A stretch of DNA of 64,000 nucleotides from an uncultured Aquimarina sp. (GCA_947502885.1 CANNBP010000007.1:202999-266998), one strand, 5' to 3'; shown: positions 56,980 through 64,000, counted from the first letter of the stretch. Notes: generated by a model from the sequence alone, not told the origin. Program-made: numbers and translations.

Positions 56980-57190
56980 TTATAGCTAAGGGAATAGTTG
57001 TATCTCGTTCCTATAAGGAATAGTTCTAGCTCTTTCTTATAGGAAAAAGATGCAACTCACTCTTATAGGAAATAGTTGTATCTCGCTCCTATAGGAAAAA
57101 CTTAGTCATTGTTATAGTAAAAACTCACGCGTCATCCCTATAGTAAAGTCATCACTATAGGAAAAACTTACATGTCATCCTTAAACGAAA
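56980..57190 (+). repeat. Degenerate tandem repeat family B (TATAGGAAAAA units)
   Basis: About eight successive units each starting TATAG/TATAAGGAAAAA and continuing with variable ARTTGTATCTCGCTCC-like sequence; unit length 17 to 30 nt. Clear members begin near 57037, 57063, 57089, 57112, 57138 and 57155. The units vary in length, which is unlike a CRISPR array. Confidence 0.6.
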
Positions 57191-57852
57191 TGCTTTACTC
57201 ATTACCATAAAAAAAGTTTAATTATTTGTCTATTGAAAATGTCAAAAAAGAGGGTACGAAATGTTACAAAGAAAAATCTTTAAAAACCTTAAAATTCTTA
57301 AATGCAAATCGGGATGTGTATTCGATTCTCAATCGGGCTGTGTATTCTTGAAAAACACATAGACCAAAAACCATTATCAGATCAGTATTTTCAACTGTTT
57401 TCATTTTTAAAAGCAATTCTCAATCGGGATGTGTATTTGGGTGTAAAAAACACTTATAAATAAAAATCGTAATCGGGATGCTTATTTTGTAGAAATACAC
57501 ATCCCGATTGAGGTGTGTATTTTTTAGCTCAAAAGGGTACGTTTAAGGGTGTATAGAAAGCTTGTTATTTTGATAATTTTGTTTATGTAATGATGATATT
57601 ATTCGATTTGATCCTTATGCGCAAAAGCGATCAATTTGTATCAATAATCCTGAAACAAATTATATCACAAGTATGACAACATAAATAAACGTATATTAAT
57701 GTGAAACTTGATAGTTTGAATTATGTCTCTATACAAACCAAAACCTCAAAAAAAGGTACTGCGGGTATTGAGGTTTTTGAGGTTTTGCTCCTTTTGTAGG
57801 ATTTCAGAAACTATAAATCGTAAGAAATAAATTACATTACCCTCAAAACCTC

Positions 57853-57901
57853 AGAAACCTTAAAAACCTCACTTGTCTTTTTTGAGGTTTTTAAGGTTTC
57901 T
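57853..57901 (-). terminator. 19-bp hairpin after the DUF3987 gene (family D)
   Basis: AGAAACCTTAAAAACCTCA (57853-57871) pairs perfectly with TGAGGTTTTTAAGGTTTCT (57883-57901) across an 11-nt loop, 20 bp past the stop of the leftward primase-like gene. Further AACCTCA copies at 57742-57790 belong to the same family. Termination is plausible but no clear U-tract follows. Confidence 0.5.
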
Positions 57902-57921
57902 AATAAAAATTGTCTGATAAT

Positions 57922-59724
57922 TTAATCTTCCTTTTTTAGTGAATGAAGATACTGCCCGTGACCGACACGCTGTAAATACCCTTTTTCTACAAACTGTTTT
58001 ATGTACCGTTGCGAAGTTTTTTCTGGTATTTGAAGCTCTTTGGCTATGTTTTTATATTCCTGAGTAGTAAAAGAGATGGGTAATCCATCTAAAAAGCTTT
58101 CTTTCTGATTTTTGACTTTTGGAAGTACTTGCTTCTTTTCTGGTAAATATTGATATATTTTTTGGGTATGTGCTAACAAAGTTTCCACAGTGGTAATAGC
58201 ATTTTCCATATCAATATCCTGACAATACAGCATATTAGAAAGATTGTCATTTTCTAATGACCGAATGATGGTAAAGATCATTGCTATACGATAACAGATA
58301 AGCCCTAAACGTAGTAAAGAGGCTTCTAAGCCCGTTTTATGTAAGAATAAAAACTTATCGTACTCTTTGCTGAAGAAAGCATGAAACCTTTCAATTTGAT
58401 GTGTTTGTAAATCAATCTTTATTCGACTACCAAAACCTTCTAATCTTTGGTAGTATTGTAAGTATTGATTACCTAACTTATCAAAGGTACTATCCAGTGA
58501 TTGCTTATTCGTGTTGGCAAATACATTTCTCCATTGTTTTTGACGTTCCATTTTGTAAAAAATAAACCTACTGAACAATCCATTTTCTGAGTCTGGCATT
58601 AAGGACAGTACCTGATCAGGAGTTCCAGAAAGTACTGCGGATAATTGTGGGCTGGTAATATCTACATACTCACTTGCAGTACGTCTGTAATAACTAATTT
58701 CTTCGTGATGGAAGGCTTTTCTAAATCCATCGCTATAATTCCCGTGTTCACTTTTAAATGCTTGCGCAAGGGTATCTCCTTCGGTTTCAAAGATCAATCC
58801 TTTACCATCATTATTTGCCAATAATTCAAATGCTCCTGTAGCACTACTGTTAGCAGGAATAAACAACATTTGATCTCTTGGTTTTTGGGGTTTCTGCGGA
58901 GTATCCCCTTTTTGTTTTTTCTTCACATCATAGTATTCTAATAGTTCTACTTCATACTGAACTTTTTGAGCATTCGTGGTATCTTTTTTTTGTTTATGGA
59001 TAGGATATACCAATTTTCTGCAAAGATTAACTCTTCCTTTACCAGAAGAAGCGGGGGCGGTAACAAACAAGAACAGGTTAGGATATACTGTGTTTTGATC
59101 ATAAAGACCATATACGTTAGGTAAACAACTGCTCATTACTGTTAAACTTCCCAGTAACAATAAATCTCGTTCTTGATTATTTGATGCACAGGATGTTACT
59201 TCTTTTAAAAAACCAGGTAATCGTTTGTAAACGGGTAGTGATATCGAGGGTAAAGCGGGTTCTTTTTCCTGTTGTATTTGTTCTTCTCCCTGTTCTAAAG
59301 AAACTCTTTGAGGTGTAGTCAACGTATACACCTTTTGTTTGTGTTGTGAAGGAGTTACGCCTGTTGCTTTTGCCAAGTGAAAAAATGTGCCTAAAGTAGC
59401 ACCGGGTTTATTACTTTGTAAACATTTTTTATATTGTTGTTTGCAAGTAGTAAAATCATATTTCACATAATTTTTACTCACAGCATGAAATAATTCTTCT
59501 CCCATATTACCAAAAGCATCTGCAAAAGCAAACCCAATTTTAATCCAATCCCCATAATTAGCGGTAATATCGATTCCCGACATCTCCAGTTTAGAAACTA
59601 CTTCTTTTACCTTGTCATAATCATCAAAAGAAGTAATAATTTCCTGAATAGCTGTTTTATCAGATTTCTTATTCTCTTCATTCATCTCTGCTTTGAGATA
59701 TTTTTTAGGTTCAAATTTTAGCAT
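57922..59724 (-). CDS. PriCT_2 / DUF3987 primase-helicase-like protein
   Basis: 600 aa from ATG 59724, which overlaps the upstream gene by 14 nt. Residues about 35-115 form a PriCT_2-like domain (GIDITANYGDWIKIGFAFADAFG ... CLQSNKPGATLGTFFHLAK). The following 380 residues match the DUF3987 pattern of mobile-element primases/helicases, including a Walker A-like APASSGKG near residue 215 and DSENGLFSRFIFYKM later. A C-terminal winged-helix-like end (FTTQEYKNIAKELQIPEKTSQRYIKQFVEKGYLQRVG) follows. In Bacteroidota such proteins occur in integrative elements and act in element replication or mobilisation. Confidence 0.82.
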   Translation of the reverse strand: MLKFEPKKYLKAEMNEENKKSDKTAIQEIITSFDDYDKVKEVVSKLEMSGIDITANYGDWIKIGFAFADAFGNMGEELFHAVSKNYVKYDFTTCKQQYKKCLQSNKPGATLGTFFHLAKATGVTPSQHKQKVYTLTTPQRVSLEQGEEQIQQEKEPALPSISLPVYKRLPGFLKEVTSCASNNQERDLLLLGSLTVMSSCLPNVYGLYDQNTVYPNLFLFVTAPASSGKGRVNLCRKLVYPIHKQKKDTTNAQKVQYEVELLEYYDVKKKQKGDTPQKPQKPRDQMLFIPANSSATGAFELLANNDGKGLIFETEGDTLAQAFKSEHGNYSDGFRKAFHHEEISYYRRTASEYVDITSPQLSAVLSGTPDQVLSLMPDSENGLFSRFIFYKMERQKQWRNVFANTNKQSLDSTFDKLGNQYLQYYQRLEGFGSRIKIDLQTHQIERFHAFFSKEYDKFLFLHKTGLEASLLRLGLICYRIAMIFTIIRSLENDNLSNMLYCQDIDMENAITTVETLLAHTQKIYQYLPEKKQVLPKVKNQKESFLDGLPISFTTQEYKNIAKELQIPEKTSQRYIKQFVEKGYLQRVGHGQYLHSLKKED

Positions 59725-60661
59725 CAGCTTTGTATTTTGGATGGATATAAGTATCTGGATCATAAGGCAAAAGACAACCTCTACTTACATCACTTCCAGA
59801 AGTATCAATTGGGATGTTATAGGTCTCTTTGATGTAATTAATGACCGCTTGAAAATAGGCTGTATGTGAAACTTCATCTAATGAAATTTTAATAATCCAC
59901 TTTAGACCATTTCCTCTTGGGGACATAAATAATAGTTGAGAAGGAAAATAAGGGTCCTTCTGCAACGTCTTTTTAATATTTATTAATTCTTGTTTGTTAG
60001 AGATTCCATCAATATCAAGAGTCAATAACTTAGAGTGTGTCTTAAGCGAGCTATTGTTTCGTTTTGTAAACACTCCAGAAAAGGTAACATAGTCAAAGTG
60101 TTTTTTCTTGTATTCTTTTTGTTCTTTCTCTGAAGAGAGCTTTCGTAAATATTCGGTAGGATGCTTACGGGAGATATCCGTAAGCATCTGGTACACTTCT
60201 GATAAACCAATGGTTTTTGTCGGAATAAGATTGTAGAGATTTTTAGAGAAATAACTAAACCGTGGTTCCCATTCGGTATCTGGAATACGATCCAGAAAGT
60301 TTTGAATATCCTCTTGTCTAAGTTCATATGTGGATAGCTTTGTCTCTAAGTTTAAATGCAAGTTATCATTAATGGTTAGCAACAATTCGATTTCGGTGTT
60401 TTCCTTAAAATAGAGCTGTGCAAAATCAAATACATTGCCATGGAAATCTTTGTTTTTCAAATCCTGGTAAATAGCACCATTGTTTACTACAGTTATTTGT
60501 AAACTTTTTATATGATGTGAAGCAAAAGGATTGTAAGTTGGTTTACACTTGTTTCCGCTTATCCGAAGTACTGTTTCTTTCGGGTAATACTGTCGAAGGA
60601 TATAGGCAAATATCTTCAGTCCGTAATGGGTTTGATTCAAAATCGTTTCTTTTGTAATCAT
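59711..60661 (-). CDS. VirE-N / BT4734-like primase-type protein
   Basis: 316 aa from ATG 60661 (MITKETILNQTHYGLKIFAY). The N-terminal part (VLRISGNKCKPTYNPFASHH ... NVFDFAQLYF) recalls the degenerate CHC2-like module seen in mobile primases. The later part holds a VirE-N/BT4734 core with LLTLDIDGI and LFMSPRGNGLKWIIKI, the acid pair and Gly-rich turn of an archaeo-eukaryotic-primase-like fold, and ends DTSGSDVSRGCLLPYDPDTY. Usually this N-terminal module is joined to PriCT_2-DUF3987 in one chain; here it is a separate gene overlapping the next by 14 nt. The longer frame to 60685 is possible. Confidence 0.8.
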   Translation of the reverse strand: MITKETILNQTHYGLKIFAYILRQYYPKETVLRISGNKCKPTYNPFASHHIKSLQITVVNNGAIYQDLKNKDFHGNVFDFAQLYFKENTEIELLLTINDNLHLNLETKLSTYELRQEDIQNFLDRIPDTEWEPRFSYFSKNLYNLIPTKTIGLSEVYQMLTDISRKHPTEYLRKLSSEKEQKEYKKKHFDYVTFSGVFTKRNNSSLKTHSKLLTLDIDGISNKQELINIKKTLQKDPYFPSQLLFMSPRGNGLKWIIKISLDEVSHTAYFQAVINYIKETYNIPIDTSGSDVSRGCLLPYDPDTYIHPKYKADAKI

Positions 60662-60908
60662 AAATAACTTATTAAGTAACCTCAACTCTTTTAAAATACA
60701 TTCACAAAAGACAATAGGTACCCACCCTTCTGTCCAACAGGAAGCATGGATACGCTCTATCAGAGCGCTTTAATCTGTCAATAGTGATGGTAATATGAAA
60801 TACTACTAGAATTTCTTTGATAGAAATGGTAGTATGTATTATAGATCAATAATAGCGTAATAGGTAGGCGTGTATACGCTGTATGTCATAGAAAAAAGAA
60901 AGTAAAGA

Positions 60909-61190
60909 TTATACTACTTTTCTTGATCTTCGTTTAATTTTATACATAACGGTGGATTTGTTTACTTTATAGTTTTTCAGCTCATCCGCAGTACATTCTA
61001 AATGAGATGCAATCATATCCAAATCCTGAGCAGGGATATCTGCGTGGTCATCTGCCAGTAAGTTACAATAGCGATTAAAAGTCCTCGCTGTTTTTTTTAA
61101 CCCCGTAATGATCTTTTCTTTAATAACCTTGTGTTTTGCTACAGGTAGTTCCTCCAACTTTTCCTTAATACAATACTTATAGTCTTTCAT
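60909..61190 (-). CDS. Small putative DNA-binding protein (93 aa)
   Basis: MKDYKYCIKEKLEELPVAKHKVIKEKIITGLKKTARTFNRYCNLLADDHADIPAQDLDMIASHLECTADELKNYKVNKS: helical with a DIPAQDLDMIASHLECTADEL segment like the recognition half of an XRE helix-turn-helix, plus a basic C-terminus (KIKRRSRKV). It lies upstream of the primase-like pair on the same strand with a hairpin CGCTCT-ATC-AGAGCG (60753-60767) in the 247-bp gap, and may regulate the pair. Confidence 0.55.
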   Translation of the reverse strand: MKDYKYCIKEKLEELPVAKHKVIKEKIITGLKKTARTFNRYCNLLADDHADIPAQDLDMIASHLECTADELKNYKVNKSTVMYKIKRRSRKVV

Positions 61191-61312
61191 AAGCTTTAAT
61201 TTTGATAATTATGTAAATCAATTAGATTGACAAATAATTCACAAAAAATACATGAATCCAGAAATCCTGTAATACAATCATCCCCAATTTGATTGTAAAT
61301 CCTGTATTTTGA

Positions 61313-61324
61313 ACAAATATTTGT
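61313..61324. promoter_or_regulatory. Palindrome ACAAATATTTGT, candidate operator
   Basis: A perfect 12-bp palindrome in the divergent promoter region between the small DNA-binding protein (minus) and the regulator (plus). Its half-site ACAAAT is shared with the palindrome at 61410. Confidence 0.45.
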
Positions 61325-61398
61325 CTTTTAAAGAACATATTTTTCTTCTTGCAAGAAAATTTATTCTACAAATGTAAAGTATTTTTGTTTACATTTTG

Positions 61399-61406
61399 TA
61401 ACTTTG
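61399..61406 (+). promoter_or_regulatory. Candidate -7 box of the HTH regulator
   Basis: TAACTTTG (TAnnTTTG) lies 37 bp upstream of ATG 61444, with the palindrome 61410-61423 immediately downstream, where a bound repressor would cover the transcription start. No matching -33 element is seen. Confidence 0.45.
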
Positions 61407-61409
61407 TTG

Positions 61410-61423
61410 AGACAAATTTGTCT
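61410..61423. promoter_or_regulatory. Palindromic operator AGACAAATTTGTCT
   Basis: A perfect 14-bp palindrome placed between the -7 box and the start codon of the regulator gene, a classic autorepression position. The same half-sites AGACAAA/TTTGTCT occur at 27435-27454 in front of the recombinase operon. Confidence 0.6.
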
Positions 61424-61443
61424 TAACCCATAAGAATATAATT

Positions 61444-62292
61444 ATGAATACCCAAGACCCTTCTGAAAGATATCATCACGGGAAGATTCTGAAAGATTAT
61501 ATTATCAAAAATAATCTCAATCGTAAAGGTGGTATGAACAGATTAGCATTAGCTTTACATATGAGCCGTCAAGGGGTATATGGTTTATACAAACAGGAAG
61601 TTATCAAACATTATAATAGACAAGCTATTATTGAGTATTTTGATTTACCCGATGATTTCTTTCCTAATCCAGATGAAAAAGAGGATGAATACAATTTGAT
61701 GTTTAGGGAGTATGTGAATGCAAGAATGAAAATAGAACAACTGGAAGATGATTTGGATAAAGCACAGGCTAGGTATACTACTAGATTATTAATGAATGGA
61801 TTGGTTGATGCCCCTGAAAATTCTGAAAAAAACAATGTTTATGTATTAGTAGGGTTTTATGCAGATACCTATGTTAATCATTACTTTGACCCCTTATACC
61901 TACATCGGTTATCAAAAATGAAAGTTCCTGATGTACAAGGAGGTTTTGCTTTTGAAGTTGGCAATATTGATATACCTGAATTAAGCCATATATTACTAGG
62001 TGACCTTGCCTTATGTAACCACTTAGTTGAGTTTTATGAAAATATAGAAGAAAATGTGCCTTATATAGTGGTTAGTAATAGAGGAATTGCTGGCCCTCAA
62101 ATTTTTTGTAAATATGTGTCTTACTTCAGAAGAAAATTTCGGTTATATTCTCCCGATAAATCTGTTAAGGATATAGAACTTTCCCAATTCGAAGTGGAGC
62201 AAGTCTGGAAAGTAAAACGATTTTTAAGTTTAGATCCCGAGCAATACGGTAAATTTTTAGATGATAGCATAGATATTCATGAATTTGAATGA
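61444..62292 (+). CDS. HTH transcriptional regulator of the element (282 aa)
   Basis: The N-terminal HTH is visible in KGGMNRLALALHMSRQGVYGLYKQEVIKHYNRQAI, followed by a coiled-coil linker (NARMKIEQLEDDLDKAQARY, about residues 92-113). The C-terminal 150 residues (PENSEKNNVYVLVGFYADTY ... IPELSHILLGDLALCNHLVE) form an effector or dimerisation domain without an evident LexA/CI-type Ser-Lys dyad. It is likely a repressor, given the palindrome upstream. A 77-aa coiled-coil gene follows after 101 bp. Confidence 0.7.
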   Translation: MNTQDPSERYHHGKILKDYIIKNNLNRKGGMNRLALALHMSRQGVYGLYKQEVIKHYNRQAIIEYFDLPDDFFPNPDEKEDEYNLMFREYVNARMKIEQLEDDLDKAQARYTTRLLMNGLVDAPENSEKNNVYVLVGFYADTYVNHYFDPLYLHRLSKMKVPDVQGGFAFEVGNIDIPELSHILLGDLALCNHLVEFYENIEENVPYIVVSNRGIAGPQIFCKYVSYFRRKFRLYSPDKSVKDIELSQFEVEQVWKVKRFLSLDPEQYGKFLDDSIDIHEFE

Positions 62293-62393
62293 TCCTTAAC
62301 ATTTTATTTAAAATTTATTTGGTAACATTTTATAGACTTATAACACTAAGCATTAAGAGTTATATTTAAAATATTAATAAACTTAAGAATAAA

Positions 62394-62627
62394 ATGGATA
62401 TAGAAAACAGTGAGAAAGACTATATAAAAAAGATTAATGCGCAAAGCCAAGAAATGATCAAGGATTTTCAAGATCATATAGCAGAGGTAAAAGAAATTCA
62501 TCCTGAAGTAAATGACCGGATGATTTTTGAAGGGTGGGCAATTCAAAAAATAGCTGGTTTACAAGTGATAGTAAAAGAACTGGCAGAAGACAATCAACGA
62601 TTGAGGAATTTTAGTAATTTGAATTAA
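62394..62627 (+). CDS. Small coiled-coil protein (77 aa)
   Basis: MDIENSEKDYIKKINAQSQE, QDHIAEVKEIHPEVNDRMIF, GLQVIVKELAEDNQRLRNF: an acidic helical protein with heptad-like leucines and no known domain. It lies 23 bp upstream of the ATPase gene on the same strand, so the two may work together. Confidence 0.55.
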   Translation: MDIENSEKDYIKKINAQSQEMIKDFQDHIAEVKEIHPEVNDRMIFEGWAIQKIAGLQVIVKELAEDNQRLRNFSNLN

Positions 62628-62650
62628 TACAAAAACTTTAATAAGGTATT

Positions 62651-63439
62651 ATGTCATATTTAGCATCTGTTCATATAAAAGCGGATAGAGATCATCCTTA
62701 TCCTTATAATGTTCCGGCAATAAAGTTTGCCAAAAACATTGATGTGTCTAATAACATCACTTTTATTATTGGAGAAAATGGTTCTGGAAAATCTACATTG
62801 CTAGAATCTATTGCTTTTAGATTGCAACTTCCTCATATGGATGGTAGAGGATATGATAAGAAATGTTTTGACGCAGCCAGAAAACTATTGCCCTATTTAG
62901 AATTGAATTGGAATATAGAACGTTCCGTTGGTTTTTTCTTTAGAGCAGAAGATTTTGGGGATTATCTAAATAGTGTGCACCGGACTGATGTCAATTTACA
63001 CAATCAAATGGGATATTTAGATCAGGAAGTTCCAGATCGTGTTATTCAACAAATGAAAGATAGTGCCAATTATCAATTACATAACGTTCGTAAAAATTAT
63101 GGGCAAGAGCTGGATACATTCTCTCACGGAGAAGCTTATATGCATATAATGAACGAAATGGTCAATCAGCGAGGTATATATCTACTGGATGAACCGGAAG
63201 CTTCTCTATCCCCATCAAAGCAATTAGCGTTTATTTATTTTTTACAAGAACATTTACAAAATTTCGATTCTCAATTCATCATTGCCACGCATTCTCCAAT
63301 GCTAATGGCATATCCGGAAGCTTCGATTTATGAAATTACTGATAGTGATATGAAAAAGACATCTCTGGAGGAAACCGATCATTATTCCATCACAAAATCC
63401 TTTCTTAATAATCCAAGAGCATTCTTAAGACATTTCTAG
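62651..63439 (+). CDS. ABC/RecF-type AAA ATPase (262 aa)
   Basis: Soluble single ATPase domain with Walker A FIIGENGSGKSTLLESIA (about residues 38-55), signature-like DTFSHGEAYMHIM, Walker B GIYLLDEPEASLSP and switch His IIATHSPMLMAYP. The order and the ENGSGKS / DEPEASLS motifs match the OLD/RecF-like AAA_15/AAA_23 ATPases. Unlike OLD nucleases it has no Toprim domain and ends soon after the switch motif. Such stand-alone ATPases occur in mobile elements, often with an unknown partner; the 77-aa protein is the only candidate here. Confidence 0.8.
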   Translation: MSYLASVHIKADRDHPYPYNVPAIKFAKNIDVSNNITFIIGENGSGKSTLLESIAFRLQLPHMDGRGYDKKCFDAARKLLPYLELNWNIERSVGFFFRAEDFGDYLNSVHRTDVNLHNQMGYLDQEVPDRVIQQMKDSANYQLHNVRKNYGQELDTFSHGEAYMHIMNEMVNQRGIYLLDEPEASLSPSKQLAFIYFLQEHLQNFDSQFIIATHSPMLMAYPEASIYEITDSDMKKTSLEETDHYSITKSFLNNPRAFLRHF

Positions 63440-63724
63440 TGGTTTTCATAAACTTCCTTATTGCTATAAATACTGAATTAAATGGTAGTTTTATTGAACT
63501 TTTAGTCATAAACCGAAGAATAAAACCTGGCAAGTTCAATAAAGCGGTTCATTTTATAAGTTTACGAATTAACACTTAAATAAACTAGTATGTCATTTGG
63601 ATATTCACGTTTAAGTACTTCATCTACAAAATCTTATTTGTTAAATATGTATTAAAAAAACGTAATGAATTGAGGGAAAAAACAGCCTTTTAGTTTTTTT
63701 TATTAATTTAGAAGCAACGTAAAA
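63440..63724. other. Intergenic region before the right-hand palindrome
   Basis: 285 bp, no convincing gene; a 21-codon frame at 63590 was not accepted. No copy of the tRNA 3' end was recognised. Confidence 0.35.
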
Positions 63725-63778
63725 TTAAATAATTACCCCATACCAGAAGATCTCTTCTGGTATGGGGTAATTATTTAA
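63725..63778. terminator. 54-nt near-perfect palindrome
   Basis: 26-bp arms without mismatch (core ACCCCATACCAGAAGA / TCTTCTGGTATGGGGT) around a 2-nt centre TC. As RNA it forms a very long hairpin; the right arm is followed by an A/T-rich tract. It may be a bidirectional terminator or an insertion relic. Confidence 0.55.
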
Positions 63779-63835
63779 ATAAAACACAAGGAAAATAAAG
63801 GATGAGTTCTAAACAAATCATTAAAACCACTCAAT

Positions 63836-64000
63836 ATGAAAAAAATAATTTTACTATTAGCTATTCTTAACTCTCTACAATTATTTGCAAAAAAAGAAGA
63901 AATAGAGATTAATTTGTTTAATGCAACAAATGATACAATAAGAGTTTTTATGGTAGTTTCAAGTAATACTACTGAACAAGGAGAAAATGCCTTTACTCCT
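63836..64000 (+). CDS. Exported protein, N-terminal 55 codons only
   Basis: ATG 63836 opens a frame that runs off the window: a short signal peptide (KKIILLLAILNSLQLFA) followed by KKEEIEINLFNATNDTIRVF. It is AT-rich, preceded by an A-rich leader. Family cannot be told from 55 residues. Confidence 0.5.
   Translation, partial: MKKIILLLAILNSLQLFAKKEEIEINLFNATNDTIRVFMVVSSNTTEQGENAFTP

Larger units (their letters stand above)
56527..57525. repeat. Dispersed repeat family A, consensus ATCGGGATGTGTATTC
   Basis: About a dozen copies in both orientations, at approximately 56527, 56548 (inverted), 56561, 56584 (head-to-head pair), 56678, 56727, 56749 (inverted), 56764, 57308, 57332, 57423, 57472, 57494 (inverted) and 57509. 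Most keep CGGGATG and TATT, with third-base differences such as CGGGCTG or GATGCG, so they are diverged, not recent copies. Confidence 0.75.
56069..57921. other. 1.85-kb repeat-rich non-coding block (candidate origin)
   Basis: No credible gene in 1853 bp; short frames here run through repeats and are rejected. It holds four repeat families described separately: ATCGGGATGTGTATTC (direct and inverted), a tandem TATAGGAAAAA series, AAAGGTACG, and AACCTCAAAAACCTC inverted repeats. It lies directly downstream of the leftward primase-like pair and separates it from the unknown small membrane proteins. Iteron-like content suggests a replication or mobilisation origin, or a partition site (inference). 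Confidence 0.6.
25494..63835. mobile_element. Probable integrative element inserted at tRNA-fMet (right end not identified)
   Basis: Left boundary: a serine recombinase that ends within the tRNA. The interior is made of accessory genes (unknown small ORFs, toxin-like operon, primase-like pair, HTH regulator, ATPase), and no core housekeeping gene was recognised after 25.5 kb. No duplicated tRNA end (attR) was seen up to 64000, so the element may be shorter than, equal to or longer than this span, and several elements could be nested. No conjugation (tra/virB) genes were recognised. The right coordinate is only the last point before the truncated ORF. Confidence 0.4.

Noticed and set aside
56980..57190. 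Possible CRISPR array
   Set aside because: Units are 17-30 nt, conserved only in an 8-11 nt start and with no constant spacer length; no cas genes in the window.
63590..63655. A 21-codon frame (MSFGYSRLSTSS...)
   Set aside because: Too short, no upstream signal and no neighbour relationship that would support translation.
25494..63835. Calling the region an integrative conjugative element
   Set aside because: No relaxase, type IV coupling protein or tra/virB genes were recognised; only integrase and primase-like genes support a mobile origin.
25494..64000. A second copy of the tRNA-fMet 3' end as attR
   Set aside because: I looked by eye in the gene-free stretches and saw none. A short core of a few bases would be missed, so this is not proof of absence.

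Overview
The window looks like the chromosome of a gliding marine flavobacterium (Bacteroidota, Flavobacteriaceae; an Aquimarina-like genome would fit, but this is inference). The evidence is an AT-rich composition, Bacteroidota-type -7 boxes of the form TAnnTTTG, a complete gldKLMN cluster for the type IX secretion system (T9SS) motor, and proteins with T9SS type A C-terminal sorting domains, SprB repeats and SCSSDD-type lipoprotein N-termini.

Layout. 1-16.1 kb is core chromosome: a sigma-54 activator (cut by the left edge), miaB, a membrane protein, topA followed closely by an arginase-fold protein that has lost its metal ligands, gldK-gldL-gldM-gldN, an FAD oxidoreductase, a DUF983 protein, an ABC-F ATPase and a tiny CPxCG zinc-ribbon protein. 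16.1-19.9 kb is a large T9SS-exported protein with BNR-type and Ig-like repeats. 20.2-25.0 kb is a leucine operon read leftwards (leuC-leuD-leuA family-leuB). At 25.42 kb there is an initiator tRNA(fMet) gene.

From the tRNA rightwards the content changes to accessory DNA. A large serine recombinase ends inside the tRNA gene, with a 54-codon ORF overlapping its start, which marks the probable left end of an integrative element. After it come small genes with no recognisable family (28.2-31.9 kb). A tightly packed nine-gene operon follows (32.3-51.2 kb): a 1647-aa beta-rich protein, an FN3 protein, a T9SS/SprB-repeat protein, a PKD lipoprotein, a second lipoprotein, a TANFOR/FN3-like protein, a small membrane protein, a 928-aa exported protein shaped like a polymorphic toxin, and a 147-aa cytoplasmic protein that overlaps its stop codon and looks like an immunity protein. 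Then come a lipocalin-like lipoprotein, an outer-membrane beta-barrel with a helical tail, and a nuclease-like DUF protein. A 1.85-kb non-coding block carrying four families of short repeats (56.07-57.92 kb) lies beside a split VirE-N primase-like / PriCT_2-DUF3987 gene pair, so it could be a replication or mobilisation origin. The right end holds a small putative DNA-binding protein, an HTH regulator behind a palindromic operator, a small coiled-coil ORF and an ABC/RecF-type ATPase. A 54-nt palindrome and a truncated exported ORF end the window. No second copy of the tRNA end was seen, so the right boundary of the element is unknown.

The strongest candidate for a previously undescribed system is the 32.3-51.2 kb operon: surface proteins apparently dependent on T9SS, with a toxin/immunity-like pair at its distal end. 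The repeat-rich block next to the primase pair is the second. All function statements rest on reading motifs by eye; no database search was run.
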